A stretch of 64,000 nt of DNA from Gangjinia marincola (lineage in GTDB: Bacteria > Bacteroidota > Bacteroidia > Flavobacteriales > Flavobacteriaceae), in NCBI RefSeq assembly GCF_039523415.1, contig NZ_BAAAFG010000002.1, positions 424,794 to 488,793 on the forward strand, read 5' to 3'. Positions 36,198 through 44,396 of the stretch are shown piece after piece. The notes under the pieces were generated by a model. It was given only the letters and a program-made list of their open reading frames with translations. It did not search any database and had not been told where the DNA came from. Both the position numbers and the translations under genes were made by a program. Each line of letters opens with the position of its first letter. The stretch's first letter is position 1.

Positions 36198-36628
36198 TTA
36201 CTTAATTTTTTGCTGAATAACGCTCTCACTCCAAAGTTCAATGGGGTGGTTGTGTTGTTGCCAAAATTGCCTATTCTTTACGGTCGCTTTTTTCTGGCCA
36301 GCTTCACTCATCATATTTAGCATCCATTCCTTTCGACTTTCTTTTGGATTATGCTCAATAGCTTCAACTATCTTTTTAGACGTGAATCCTTTGAAATCTC
36401 TTAATAATCCTGATGGATTTTCATCGCCTGATCTAAAGATTAAATGCACATGAGATAGCATAAAACAATATGCATACACTTCCATAGCTTTATGCTTTCT
36501 ACAGTAGGAAATGCTGTCTGCCAAAATAGACAGATATGCTTCGCGAACAAAACATCAATCCAATACACGGTAGCAAAACTTACAAAATAAAGCCCTGATT
36601 TATTATTAAACTTGTAGTTTCTAATCAT
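36198..36628 (-). pseudogene. REP-associated tyrosine transposase (IS200-like, Y1-type), frameshifted and 3'-truncated
   Basis: The start is typical: MIRNYKFNNKSGLYFVSFATVYWIDV. The frame is then lost at the A4 run 36549-36552 (T4 on the coding strand). One added base gives a continuous reading FVREAYLSILADSISYCRKHKAMEVYAYC, then HVHLIFRSGDENPSGLLRDFKGFTSKKIV with the HxH metal motif, and on to FWQQHNHPIELWSESVIQQK. A stop follows right where relatives continue with the tyrosine helix (YIHNNPV...), so the catalytic Tyr is gone. Near-identical REP-like palindromes lie on both sides, as expected for a REP/transposase unit. Confidence 0.82.
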
Positions 36629-36727
36629 AGTGTGTAAAATACAAAAATGGGTTAAAACGGATTAATCCCTTTATGGTAAAACAGCTTATGAGCTACTATT
36701 CTTTATTGTTCTATCGTCTATAATTAT

Positions 36728-36755
36728 GGCCACTAGTCACAAGCTAGCGGAGTTC
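36728..36755. repeat. Degenerate REP-like palindrome
   Basis: GGCCACTAGTCACAAGCTAGCGGAGTTC has the same CACTAG...GCTAGCGG core as 35672-35706 and 36769-36803 but is diverged. It lies 14 nt from the right intact copy, like a paired REP unit. Confidence 0.55.
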
Positions 36756-36768
36756 TTATTATGTATTT

Positions 36769-36803
36769 ATACTTGAAACCACTAGCCAAAGGCTAGCGGG
36801 AAC
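36769..36803. repeat. REP-like palindrome, right copy
   Basis: Differs from 35672-35706 only in the two loop bases (CCAAAGG instead of CCTCAGG). Both are in direct orientation and bracket the truncated transposase and the lipoprotein gene. Confidence 0.8.
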
Positions 36804-36832
36804 TGGGTAGAGTAAATAAACCAGTAATAAAA

Positions 36833-37279
36833 TTAGTTCTCTACAACTCCTATGAACTTCCCATTATTTTTATCAAGGACTATAGAATAATTTTCTCTTT
36901 GTATATAATAAGTTGATTTTTGTCTCGGGTAATGTCTATTTGGACTGAAATATTCCTCTAACGCTTTTATGATTGAATACTGTTCATTATCGATGGGAGA
37001 TAACTTTTCATTTGAATATTGAATTAATTCATTTTGCTCAATGAATTGATCTATAACAGAAAAGTCCAAGATTTGATATTCAAATATGAATTGATACTCT
37101 AGATTATCATAACACTCAATATTTTGAAGGTATGCTTCATCTGGTAAATTTATACTCGTCAGTCTAATTATTTCTTTACTACAATAGTTAGATTTACCAC
37201 ACGATGATAGGATTACAGCTATCATTATATTTAGTAAGATATATATTAACTTGCTATTATAAATACTCACCCTCCTCAA
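36833..37279 (-). CDS. Small lipoprotein of unknown function
   Basis: 148 residues. A hydrophobic N-terminus ends ILSSC|GKSNYC, a lipobox. The body is rich in Tyr and Asn (IECYDNLEYQFIFEYQILDFSVIDQFIEQNE) and ends with YYIQRENYSIVLDKNNGKFIGVVEN. The initiation site is uncertain; Met19 would give only a very short signal peptide. No family recognised. Lies just outside the REP-flanked segment and is probably monocistronic. Confidence 0.6.
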   Translation of the reverse strand: MRRVSIYNSKLIYILLNIMIAVILSSCGKSNYCSKEIIRLTSINLPDEAYLQNIECYDNLEYQFIFEYQILDFSVIDQFIEQNELIQYSNEKLSPIDNEQYSIIKALEEYFSPNRHYPRQKSTYYIQRENYSIVLDKNNGKFIGVVEN

Positions 37280-37344
37280 TCTATTTTATTACAATACCAC
37301 TAACACTATCCTCTAACTAGTGGCATTAACACCAAACTTAAAAT

Positions 37345-40227
37345 TTACTCAACCTTGAACTCCTTTTTATCGTTTGATGTTCCAGAAACTACCTCAATTG
37401 TATACTCCCCCTTAGGCAAATAATACATCCCATTTTTACTTTTTGAAATCCGAACATCGTCACGTTCTTTTTCTAAAGCTTTTTTTCCTTTTTCGGAAAG
37501 GGATAGATTATACTCCACAAAATTGAGTCCTTGTTCAGCTGAAAAGTTGGTTGTATATAACTCTTTTCCTTTAGGCGAAAGTACTTTCATCGTTACTTCA
37601 CCTGCCGCATTAGCGTACACCGGAAGCGTAATTGACGGCTCATACGCATCCAACCATTTACTCCATGAGCTTCCCCAGCGGGTTGACCATTTTCCGCTAG
37701 GCACCTCAACAATTGAAAGCGCCTCATTTTTAGCAGATAAATCAGAAAGTGCCTGCACAGGCGTTAGGTTCGCGATATAAATACTTCGGCCGTGGGTTCC
37801 TAACAATAAGTCGTTCGCTTCCGGCTGAATCTTAATATCGTGCACCGCAACAGGTGGTAATCCATTGTTAAATAACTGCCAGTCCTTTCCGCCATTAAGG
37901 CTCACATATGCCGCATTATCAGTTCCTACGTAGAGAATATCCTTTTGTTTGGGATCTTCAGCAATAACATTCACCGGGCTATCAGCGATATTGCTTGAAA
38001 TATCTTTCCAGGTCATACCATAGTCCGTGCTTTTATAAATATAGGAGGTGAAATTGTCGTTGCGGTATCCATTAAGCGTAGCATATACGGTTGCCTTATC
38101 ATGCTGTGAAGCCACCACTCTGCTTACCCACAAATCTTTAGGCAAACCGGCAGAGATATTTTTCCAGCTTCCGCCACTGTCTTTAGTTACGTGAATGAGT
38201 CCGTCGTCGCTTCCGGTATAGATCAATCCAAACTGAAAGGGAGACTCGCTAATCGTAGTAATCGTCCCATAGGTCACATCGCCTTTTTTTCCGCCTTGCG
38301 TCAAATCCTTAGAAATGGCAGTAAAATCATCGCCCTGATTCATGGAACGCATCAATTTGTTTCCGCCCAAATACAAAATATCCTGATTGTGTGAAGAAAG
38401 CAGAATGGGGGTTTGCCAATTGAATCGATAGGGGCGTTCTCCCAACTCGTGCTTTGGCTGAATGTATGTTTGCTCATCGGTTTTGCGATTAAGCCTAAAG
38501 TAGTTTCCAAACTGAAAACCGGTGTACACAATATTTGGATCGCGGTTATCTACTTCAATCTGCATCCCGTCACCGCCCATGATGCTCTTCCATGGATATT
38601 CGCCACTTTGTTGCCAGCGTTTATTCTCCTGCGCGGTGTGAGCGCCAACCCAAACCCCATTATCTTGCAGCCCGCCGTAGACATGATAGGGCTTTTGATT
38701 GTCAACTTGTATGGCATAAAATTGCCCCACGACGGGTTGGTTATTCTTGATCCAGTTTTCACCGCCATCGTACGAGATGTTGAGTCCGCCGTCATTCCCG
38801 TTCACGATATGATCAGGATTTTTTGGGTTAATCCATAGTGCGTGGTGATCTGCGTGCACGTTTTCTGCACTAATGCTTTTAAAGGTTTTTCCACCGTCTT
38901 TTGAGGTCAAAATAGGAACACCCATAATATAAATGTGATCTTTGTCCTTCGGGTTCACCCTGATCTGAGCAAAGTAATACCCGTAGCTGTAAAAAATATC
39001 ATCCAGGTAATCGTTGTGTGTTTTGTTCCAGGTTTTTCCGCCATCATCGCTTCGGTATACTTCGGCACCCACCACAGGCGTATCAAATAGCAGAGAATTC
39101 GCATCTTCTAAATAACTGGCTAAATCTGCAGGTTTTACGACTCCGCTACGCACCATGGCTTTCACATTGTCTGCCCGGTACTTTTCCTGAAAGCCGTTTT
39201 CTTTTAAAAAACCATTGAGTTTTTTATCGGTTAGCGCTAAAAAGTCCTCTTTACTCATGGTTTTAAAGTCATCCTTGCTCAGGCGATCGTCTTTTCCATC
39301 TTTTTTATCGGCAGGCCGTCTAAATTGGCTGTCGTGCACGGCATAAATAGTGGCATCATCATAATAACTCAGCCCAATTCTACCCACACCATCACCCGTA
39401 GGAAAGCCGCTGTCTTCGCTGATTTTTGCCCAGGTTGAGCCTCCATCTGTACTTTTGTAGATCGCAGAACTTTTACCGGCTTCTTTAAAATTCCATGCTT
39501 TTCGATCTTTTTCCCATGCTGCGGCCATCATGATATCAGGATTATTTGGTGACATGGCAAGGTCAATGATTCCTGTTTCATTATTAACAAAAAGTGTCTT
39601 TGACCAGGTTTTACCACCATCGGTAGTTTTAAAGATTCCGCGTTCGTCGTTTGGAGTATATAAATGACCCGTAGAGGCGACCACTACTTGATCTGGATTC
39701 GTAGGATGCAATAAGATTCGCCCGATATGATGGGAATCTTGAAGTCCTAAATGTTTCCAGCTCTTCCCGCGATCAGTAGATTTTAAAATTCCTATACCAG
39801 CATAAGACGATCTGGAGGCATTATTTTCGCCGGTACCCACCCAAATCACATCATTTTTCCAGTCTACCGCGATATCGCCTACATTGATGGTTTGCGCATT
39901 ATCCATCACCGGAGTAAAGGTGGTCCCATTATTAGTGGTGTACCATAACCCTCCACTGGCATATCCCACATACATCTCCTGAGGGCGATCCGGATTGACT
40001 GCTACATCAACCACACGACCACTCATGACTGAGGGTCCTATGTTTCTAAAAGGTACATTTTTCACCAGAGATTGTTGTTGAAGCATTGCGCGTTGAGTAT
40101 TACTTTGCATCACTTCGCCTGACGAACTGGAAGTTGACTGTGCTGCAATGACAAAAGAAAAGAGAAATGGGAAAAGAGAGAAAAACCCTTTTAAGTTGGT
40201 CTTGATAACAAATAATTGTGGTGACAT
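37345..40227 (-). CDS. VPS10/sortilin-like BNR-repeat (WD40-type) protein
   Basis: 960 residues with a signal-peptide-like N-terminus (FSFVIAAQ). BNR/Asp-box repeats run through residues 50-830: GILKSTDRGKSWKHLG, GIFKTTDGGKTWSKTL, AIYKSTDGGSTWAKI, EVYRSDDGGKTWNKTH, YIYKSTDYGMTWKDI, and others. The centre carries the conserved HADHHALWINPKNPDHIVNGNDGGLNISYDGG segment typical of these secreted glycoside-hydrolase-like propellers. The C-terminal beta domain lacks a T9SS sorting sequence, so it is probably periplasmic. Function unknown; often annotated as glycosyl hydrolase without proof. Confidence 0.87.
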   Translation of the reverse strand: MSPQLFVIKTNLKGFFSLFPFLFSFVIAAQSTSSSSGEVMQSNTQRAMLQQQSLVKNVPFRNIGPSVMSGRVVDVAVNPDRPQEMYVGYASGGLWYTTNNGTTFTPVMDNAQTINVGDIAVDWKNDVIWVGTGENNASRSSYAGIGILKSTDRGKSWKHLGLQDSHHIGRILLHPTNPDQVVVASTGHLYTPNDERGIFKTTDGGKTWSKTLFVNNETGIIDLAMSPNNPDIMMAAAWEKDRKAWNFKEAGKSSAIYKSTDGGSTWAKISEDSGFPTGDGVGRIGLSYYDDATIYAVHDSQFRRPADKKDGKDDRLSKDDFKTMSKEDFLALTDKKLNGFLKENGFQEKYRADNVKAMVRSGVVKPADLASYLEDANSLLFDTPVVGAEVYRSDDGGKTWNKTHNDYLDDIFYSYGYYFAQIRVNPKDKDHIYIMGVPILTSKDGGKTFKSISAENVHADHHALWINPKNPDHIVNGNDGGLNISYDGGENWIKNNQPVVGQFYAIQVDNQKPYHVYGGLQDNGVWVGAHTAQENKRWQQSGEYPWKSIMGGDGMQIEVDNRDPNIVYTGFQFGNYFRLNRKTDEQTYIQPKHELGERPYRFNWQTPILLSSHNQDILYLGGNKLMRSMNQGDDFTAISKDLTQGGKKGDVTYGTITTISESPFQFGLIYTGSDDGLIHVTKDSGGSWKNISAGLPKDLWVSRVVASQHDKATVYATLNGYRNDNFTSYIYKSTDYGMTWKDISSNIADSPVNVIAEDPKQKDILYVGTDNAAYVSLNGGKDWQLFNNGLPPVAVHDIKIQPEANDLLLGTHGRSIYIANLTPVQALSDLSAKNEALSIVEVPSGKWSTRWGSSWSKWLDAYEPSITLPVYANAAGEVTMKVLSPKGKELYTTNFSAEQGLNFVEYNLSLSEKGKKALEKERDDVRISKSKNGMYYLPKGEYTIEVVSGTSNDKKEFKVE

Positions 40228-40309
40228 AAGTTTGTTTTAGAATCCTTGAAAATAATGTTTTCTAACATACCACGCAAAAATGCACCGGACACAAAAAAAT
40301 CGAACTAGC

Positions 40310-40338
40310 TTGCGATACGTCTTAATTTTGTATATTTG
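40310..40338 (+). promoter_or_regulatory. Promoter of the PIN toxin-antitoxin pair
   Basis: TTG at 40310-40312 and TATATTTG at 40331-40338 fit the Bacteroidota -33/-7 pattern with an 18-nt gap. The antitoxin ATG at 40358 follows 19 nt later, which also argues against the longer upstream start at 40280. Confidence 0.7.
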
Positions 40339-40357
40339 CACGTATAATAAGCATCTC

Positions 40358-40606
40358 ATGGATACAAAGCTTACATTAAAACTTAATCAAGAGGTTATTG
40401 AGCAGGCAAAAAAGTATGCTGCTAAACGAAAAATGAGTTTATCTAGAATCATAGAAGCGTATTTACAGTCGTTAGTTTCAGATAAAAAACAGGATACATT
40501 AGAAATTTCAGCATTTGTTAAGAGCATATCAACAGGGACTCAGATCCCTTCAGATATTGACGCTAAAGAAGGTTATCGCTCTTTTCTAAACGAAAAATAT
40601 ACATGA
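40358..40606 (+). CDS. Ribbon-helix-helix-type antitoxin (DUF6364-like)
   Basis: 82 residues from the ATG at 40358. The N-terminus MDTKLTLKLNQEVIEQAKKYAAKRKMSLSRIIEAYLQSL is a beta strand plus two helices, as in RHH antitoxins. The open frame extends 26 codons upstream but crosses the promoter. It overlaps the PIN toxin gene (ATGA at 40603). Expected to bind and inhibit the toxin and to repress the operon. Confidence 0.82.
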   Translation: MDTKLTLKLNQEVIEQAKKYAAKRKMSLSRIIEAYLQSLVSDKKQDTLEISAFVKSISTGTQIPSDIDAKEGYRSFLNEKYT

Positions 40607-41016
40607 AAAAGCGCCTTTTTCTTGACGCAAACATCATGTTGGATTTACTTGGTGACAGAGAGCCATACTATGAGGCCATTGCAAAAATTGCTACGTTAGC
40701 TGAAAAAGACAAACTAACCTTAGTGGTTTCCCCTATTTCGCTTGCAACAGTAAATTATTTCTTGACTAAATTTGAAAATGAAAAAATAGCTAAGGAGAAA
40801 CTAAGAAAGTTTGAGGTTATTTGTGAAATTTCGTCTATCAATAAAATGACTGTTGAGAAATCACTTCAATCAGATTTTAAGGATTTTGAAGATGCGCTTC
40901 AATATTACTGTGCGTTAGACTCTGATTGCGCCATCATAATTACTAGAAATGCCAAGGAGTTTAAAAAATCAGCCTTACCCATTATGTCAGCACACGAATT
41001 TTTGAAAAGTCTTTGA
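40603..41016 (+). CDS. PIN-domain toxin (VapC-like ribonuclease)
   Basis: 137 residues. PIN motifs: the first Asp in RLFLDANIMLDLL (Asp8), a later acidic cluster in DFKDFEDALQYYCA, and Asp in DSDCAIIITRNAKEFKKS. These form the magnesium site of VapC-type endoribonucleases. The gene overlaps its antitoxin. Likely RNA target unknown. Confidence 0.87.
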   Translation: MKKRLFLDANIMLDLLGDREPYYEAIAKIATLAEKDKLTLVVSPISLATVNYFLTKFENEKIAKEKLRKFEVICEISSINKMTVEKSLQSDFKDFEDALQYYCALDSDCAIIITRNAKEFKKSALPIMSAHEFLKSL

Positions 41017-41076
41017 TGCCAGGTAATTATGAGACAAAAAAATCTTTCTGAATAAAAATTTTACTAATTAAAAAGA

Positions 41077-41175
41077 TTTCCGCTTTCGCGGAAGATAAAT
41101 ATGAAATGAGCATTAAAAAATTAATTGTTTACTTTCTAACTAAGCAATTAAATTTTTAATGCGAAAGCGAAGCGG
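41077..41175. repeat. Inverted-repeat element downstream of the PIN pair
   Basis: GCATTAAAAAATTAATTG (41110-41127) and CAATTAAATTTTTAATGC (41145-41162) are inverted copies with one mismatch. Outside them lie CCGCTTTCGCGG (41080-41091) and GCGAAAGCGAAGCGG (41161-41175), which also pair in part. The nested structure is 99 nt, non-coding, and fills the 214-nt gap before pepP. It could be a small palindromic repeat unit or a double terminator; no T-run terminator form is evident. Confidence 0.6.
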
Positions 41176-41230
41176 TTGATCTAAGCAGAAAATTTTAGAT
41201 AACATGCTTAACAATAAAATTTTCAAATAG

Positions 41231-42523
41231 ATGAAATACGAAAAACTAGACTCCCAACTTTTTATCCATAACCGCAACAACTTTATGGCTCAAATGAAGC
41301 CAAGCAGCATCGCGGTCTTTAACTCCAACGATATTTATCCCGTGGGTGCAGATAGCACCATGCCCTTTGAGCAACACCGGGACATCTTTTATTTAAGCGG
41401 GATTGATCAAGAAGAAAGTATCTTGGTCTTGTTTCCAGATGCAGCAAAAGAAAAACACCGCGAAATCTTATTTTTAAAAGAAACCAACGAACATATTGCC
41501 GTTTGGGAAGGTGAAAAATACACCAAGGAAGCCGCGTTTGAAACCAGCGGAATCAAAACCGTGTATTGGCTGCAAGATTTTGACAAGGTACTCTTTGGAC
41601 TCATGGCACAAGCCGAAACCATCTACCTTAACAAAAATGAGCATTACCGTGCAGCGGTTGAAACCCAAACCCGTGAAGATCGTTTTATTCGGGATATCAA
41701 GGAGAAGTATCCTGCACATGCGGTAGCCAAAAGCAATCCTATTTTACAACGCCTAAGAGCAGTAAAACATCCCATTGAACTCGAGGTGATGCAGCAGGCC
41801 TGTGATATTACCAACAAAGGCTTTAGACGAGTGCTTGGCTTTGTTAAACCCGGAGTGACGGAATATAACATTGAAGCCGAATTTCTACACGAGTTCATCA
41901 ATAACCGCTCCCGCGGTTTTGCCTACACACCCATTATTGCTTCTGGCCAAAATGCCAATGTGTTGCATTATATTGAAAATAAAGGTGAGTGTAAAGCAGG
42001 AGAGTTGATCCTGTTGGATGTTGGGGCAGAATATGCCAATTATAAAAGCGATATGTCGCGTACGATCCCGGTTTCGGGTAAATTTACCGATCGTCAAAAA
42101 AAAGTCTACAATGCGGTTCTTAAGGTGAAAAATGAAGCCACTCAACTCTTAGTACCGGGCGCACTTTGGGAAGAATACCATATGGAAGTAGGCAAGATGA
42201 TGACCTCAGCCTTGATTGACCTTAAGTTAATCACCAAAGAAGAGGTCGAGAATGAAAATCCAGACTGGCCTGCCTATAAAAAATACTTTATGCACGGCAC
42301 CTCACATCACATTGGATTGGATACCCACGATTACGGACTCTTACACGAACCCATCAAACCCAATATGGTCTTAACCGTTGAGCCGGGAATTTATATTCCG
42401 GATGAGGGCTTTGGCATTCGCTTAGAAGATGATGTGGTGGTTCAAGAACAGGGTGAACCCTTCAACCTCATGCGCGATATTCCTATTGAGGTTGAAGAGA
42501 TTGAAGATCTTATGAATGGCTAA
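41231..42523 (+). CDS. pepP: Xaa-Pro aminopeptidase (aminopeptidase P, M24B)
   Basis: 430 residues. The N-terminal creatinase-like domain is at 1-170. The catalytic pita-bread domain carries the five metal ligands in order: Asp in LLDVGAEYANYKSDMSRT (two Asp), His in GTSHHIGLDTHD, Glu in LTVEPGIYIPDEGFGIRLEDDVVV (two Glu). It releases N-terminal residues before proline in the cytosol. The last codons overlap the alpha/beta hydrolase gene by 8 bp. Confidence 0.95.
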   Translation: MKYEKLDSQLFIHNRNNFMAQMKPSSIAVFNSNDIYPVGADSTMPFEQHRDIFYLSGIDQEESILVLFPDAAKEKHREILFLKETNEHIAVWEGEKYTKEAAFETSGIKTVYWLQDFDKVLFGLMAQAETIYLNKNEHYRAAVETQTREDRFIRDIKEKYPAHAVAKSNPILQRLRAVKHPIELEVMQQACDITNKGFRRVLGFVKPGVTEYNIEAEFLHEFINNRSRGFAYTPIIASGQNANVLHYIENKGECKAGELILLDVGAEYANYKSDMSRTIPVSGKFTDRQKKVYNAVLKVKNEATQLLVPGALWEEYHMEVGKMMTSALIDLKLITKEEVENENPDWPAYKKYFMHGTSHHIGLDTHDYGLLHEPIKPNMVLTVEPGIYIPDEGFGIRLEDDVVVQEQGEPFNLMRDIPIEVEEIEDLMNG

Positions 42524-43247
42524 GCCGGTCGTACTTTTTTTACACGGTTTTTTAGAATCCAGTCACATCTGGCAGGAGATCATTCCGCATGTTGAACAGC
42601 ATGTTGAGGTTCACACTATGGATTTGCCTGGGCATGGTGATGCGCCTGTTTTGGCAGAGGTGCATACGATGGTACTTATGGCAGATGTGGTGTTTTATTA
42701 CTGTACAAAACACAAGCTTCAACATATTACGCTCATCGGTCATTCCATGGGCGGTTATGTAGGATTGGCTTTCGTCGAAAAATATCCGCAGCTTCTTGAT
42801 CACCTCATCCTGTTAAATTCAACCACTAAAGCAGACTCGCTTACGCGGAAGCAGAACCGGGACCGGGGCATTCGCCAGGTAGCGAAACATAAGGACGTCT
42901 TTATAAGCATGGCCATTTCAAATTTGTTTTTGCCTGAAAATCATAAGAAATTTAAAGAGACAATTACTCAGCTGAAGCAGCGCGCAAAAAAGTTTCCCAG
43001 CGAAGGTATTATCGCCGCATTACAAGGCATGAAAGTCCGCCCGGATCGCACGGACATTCTAACGAATTTTACAGGTAAAAAAACGTTTATCGCCGGAAAA
43101 GATGATCCTTTAATTCCTGTACAGGAAAGTAGGCAAATTGCGAAAGAAACCGGAACCAAGTATTACGAATTACCTGGGGGGCATATGAGTTATTTGGAGG
43201 ATACAGCTCAACTTAGAGGTATTCTAGTGGAATTATTCAAAGAATAA
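42516..43247 (+). CDS. Alpha/beta hydrolase
   Basis: 243 residues. Oxyanion region LFLHGFLESSHIW; nucleophile elbow GHSMGGYVG (Ser near 75); Asp in AGKDDPLIPVQES; His in LPGGHMSYLED. A complete triad of the hydrolase fold. Overlaps pepP by 8 bp, so cotranscribed. Substrate is unknown (esterase or related). Confidence 0.9.
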   Translation: MAKPVVLFLHGFLESSHIWQEIIPHVEQHVEVHTMDLPGHGDAPVLAEVHTMVLMADVVFYYCTKHKLQHITLIGHSMGGYVGLAFVEKYPQLLDHLILLNSTTKADSLTRKQNRDRGIRQVAKHKDVFISMAISNLFLPENHKKFKETITQLKQRAKKFPSEGIIAALQGMKVRPDRTDILTNFTGKKTFIAGKDDPLIPVQESRQIAKETGTKYYELPGGHMSYLEDTAQLRGILVELFKE

Positions 43248-43282
43248 AACCTAAAAGCTTTTAAAAACGTTGGAGTCTAATT

Positions 43283-44329
43283 TTATTCTTCAAAGGAGTT
43301 CCAGCCCCTGTCTTCCAGTTTAATTTGTTGGTTGGCTCTGGTGATTAAGTGAGCGCCTTCTTTTTCTTCGGTCATATGACCGATTACCGTGAAATTGGGA
43401 TTGCCTTTGATCGCGTCATAATCCTTTTGATCAAGCGTAAAGAGCAATTCGTAATCTTCGCCTCCGCTCAACGTAATCGTTGTACTATCCAGCTTAAATT
43501 CTTCGCAAACGTTGATCATGGCAGGATCTAATGGGATTTTTTCTTCATATAACTTTGCCCCAACCTTAGACGCCTTACACAAATGCATAATTTCTGAGGA
43601 TAAGCCGTCACTCACATCAATCATACTGGTGGGTACGATCTCCATTTTTTTAAAGAGCTCAATGACATCTTTACGCGCTTCGGGCTTTAGCTGGCGTTCA
43701 ATCAAATAGGCATAGGGATCAAGATCAGGTTGATTTTGAGGATTGACTTTAAACACTTCTTTTTCGCGCTCTAAAATTTGTAAGCCCATATAAGCTGCCC
43801 CTAGGTCGCCTGTTACGACTAACAAATCGGTAGGTTTAGCGCCACTTCTATAGACAATGTCTTCCGCGACAGCGTGACCAACAGCCGTAATGCTAAGCAA
43901 TAACCCACTCGTAGAAGAGGTGGTGTCTCCCCCCACTACATCAACGCCATAGGTATTTGCAGCAAGATAAATACCTGCATACAATTCTTCAATTGCCTCT
44001 AACGGAAATCGATTAGATACCGCAATAGAGATGGTGAGTTGAGAAGCTTGCGCATTCATGGCGTACACATCAGAAAGGTTTACCATGACAGCTTTGTATC
44101 CCAGATGCTTTAAAGGCATATAGGATAAGTCAAAGTGAACTCCCTCGATCAGTAAATCCGTGGTAAGGACCATCTGCTGATCTTTGACCTCTAGTACAGC
44201 AGCATCATCACCAACACCTTTAATGGTAGATTTTTGAGTTAGTTTTATGTGTTGAGTAAGGTGATCTATTAATCCGAATTCCCCTAATTGTGAGAGACTT
44301 GTACTAGTGTATTCTTTTGATTTTAACAT
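43283..44329 (-). CDS. thiL: Thiamine-monophosphate kinase
   Basis: 348 residues from MLKSKEYTSTSLSQLGEF at 44329; seven extra codons upstream are open but unlikely. Motifs: GVGDDAAVLE near the N-terminus, TDLLIEGVHFDLSYM, HLGYKAVMVNLSDVYAMNA, VVGGDTTSS, IDVSDGLSSEIMHLC and SGGEDYELLFT, all diagnostic of ThiL. It phosphorylates thiamine monophosphate to the diphosphate cofactor needed, for example, by SucA. Convergent with the hydrolase gene. Confidence 0.95.
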   Translation of the reverse strand: MLKSKEYTSTSLSQLGEFGLIDHLTQHIKLTQKSTIKGVGDDAAVLEVKDQQMVLTTDLLIEGVHFDLSYMPLKHLGYKAVMVNLSDVYAMNAQASQLTISIAVSNRFPLEAIEELYAGIYLAANTYGVDVVGGDTTSSTSGLLLSITAVGHAVAEDIVYRSGAKPTDLLVVTGDLGAAYMGLQILEREKEVFKVNPQNQPDLDPYAYLIERQLKPEARKDVIELFKKMEIVPTSMIDVSDGLSSEIMHLCKASKVGAKLYEEKIPLDPAMINVCEEFKLDSTTITLSGGEDYELLFTLDQKDYDAIKGNPNFTVIGHMTEEKEGAHLITRANQQIKLEDRGWNSFEE

Positions 44330-44396
44330 GCCTAAATTTAAAACTACCAATCATTAGTTATATCTTGCAAAGGTACTTCTTTAGCGATCAAACCTT

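Noticed and set aside
37345..40227. T9SS sorting domain on the second BNR protein
   Set aside because: Its end (EYTIEVVSGTSNDKKEFKVE) lacks the YPNP start and the KRIIK-type end seen in the other two T9SS proteins of the window.
42825..42850. GCTTACGCGGAAGC-like palindrome inside the hydrolase gene as a mobile repeat
   Set aside because: It is in frame within a conserved-length protein and short; no second boundary could be defined.
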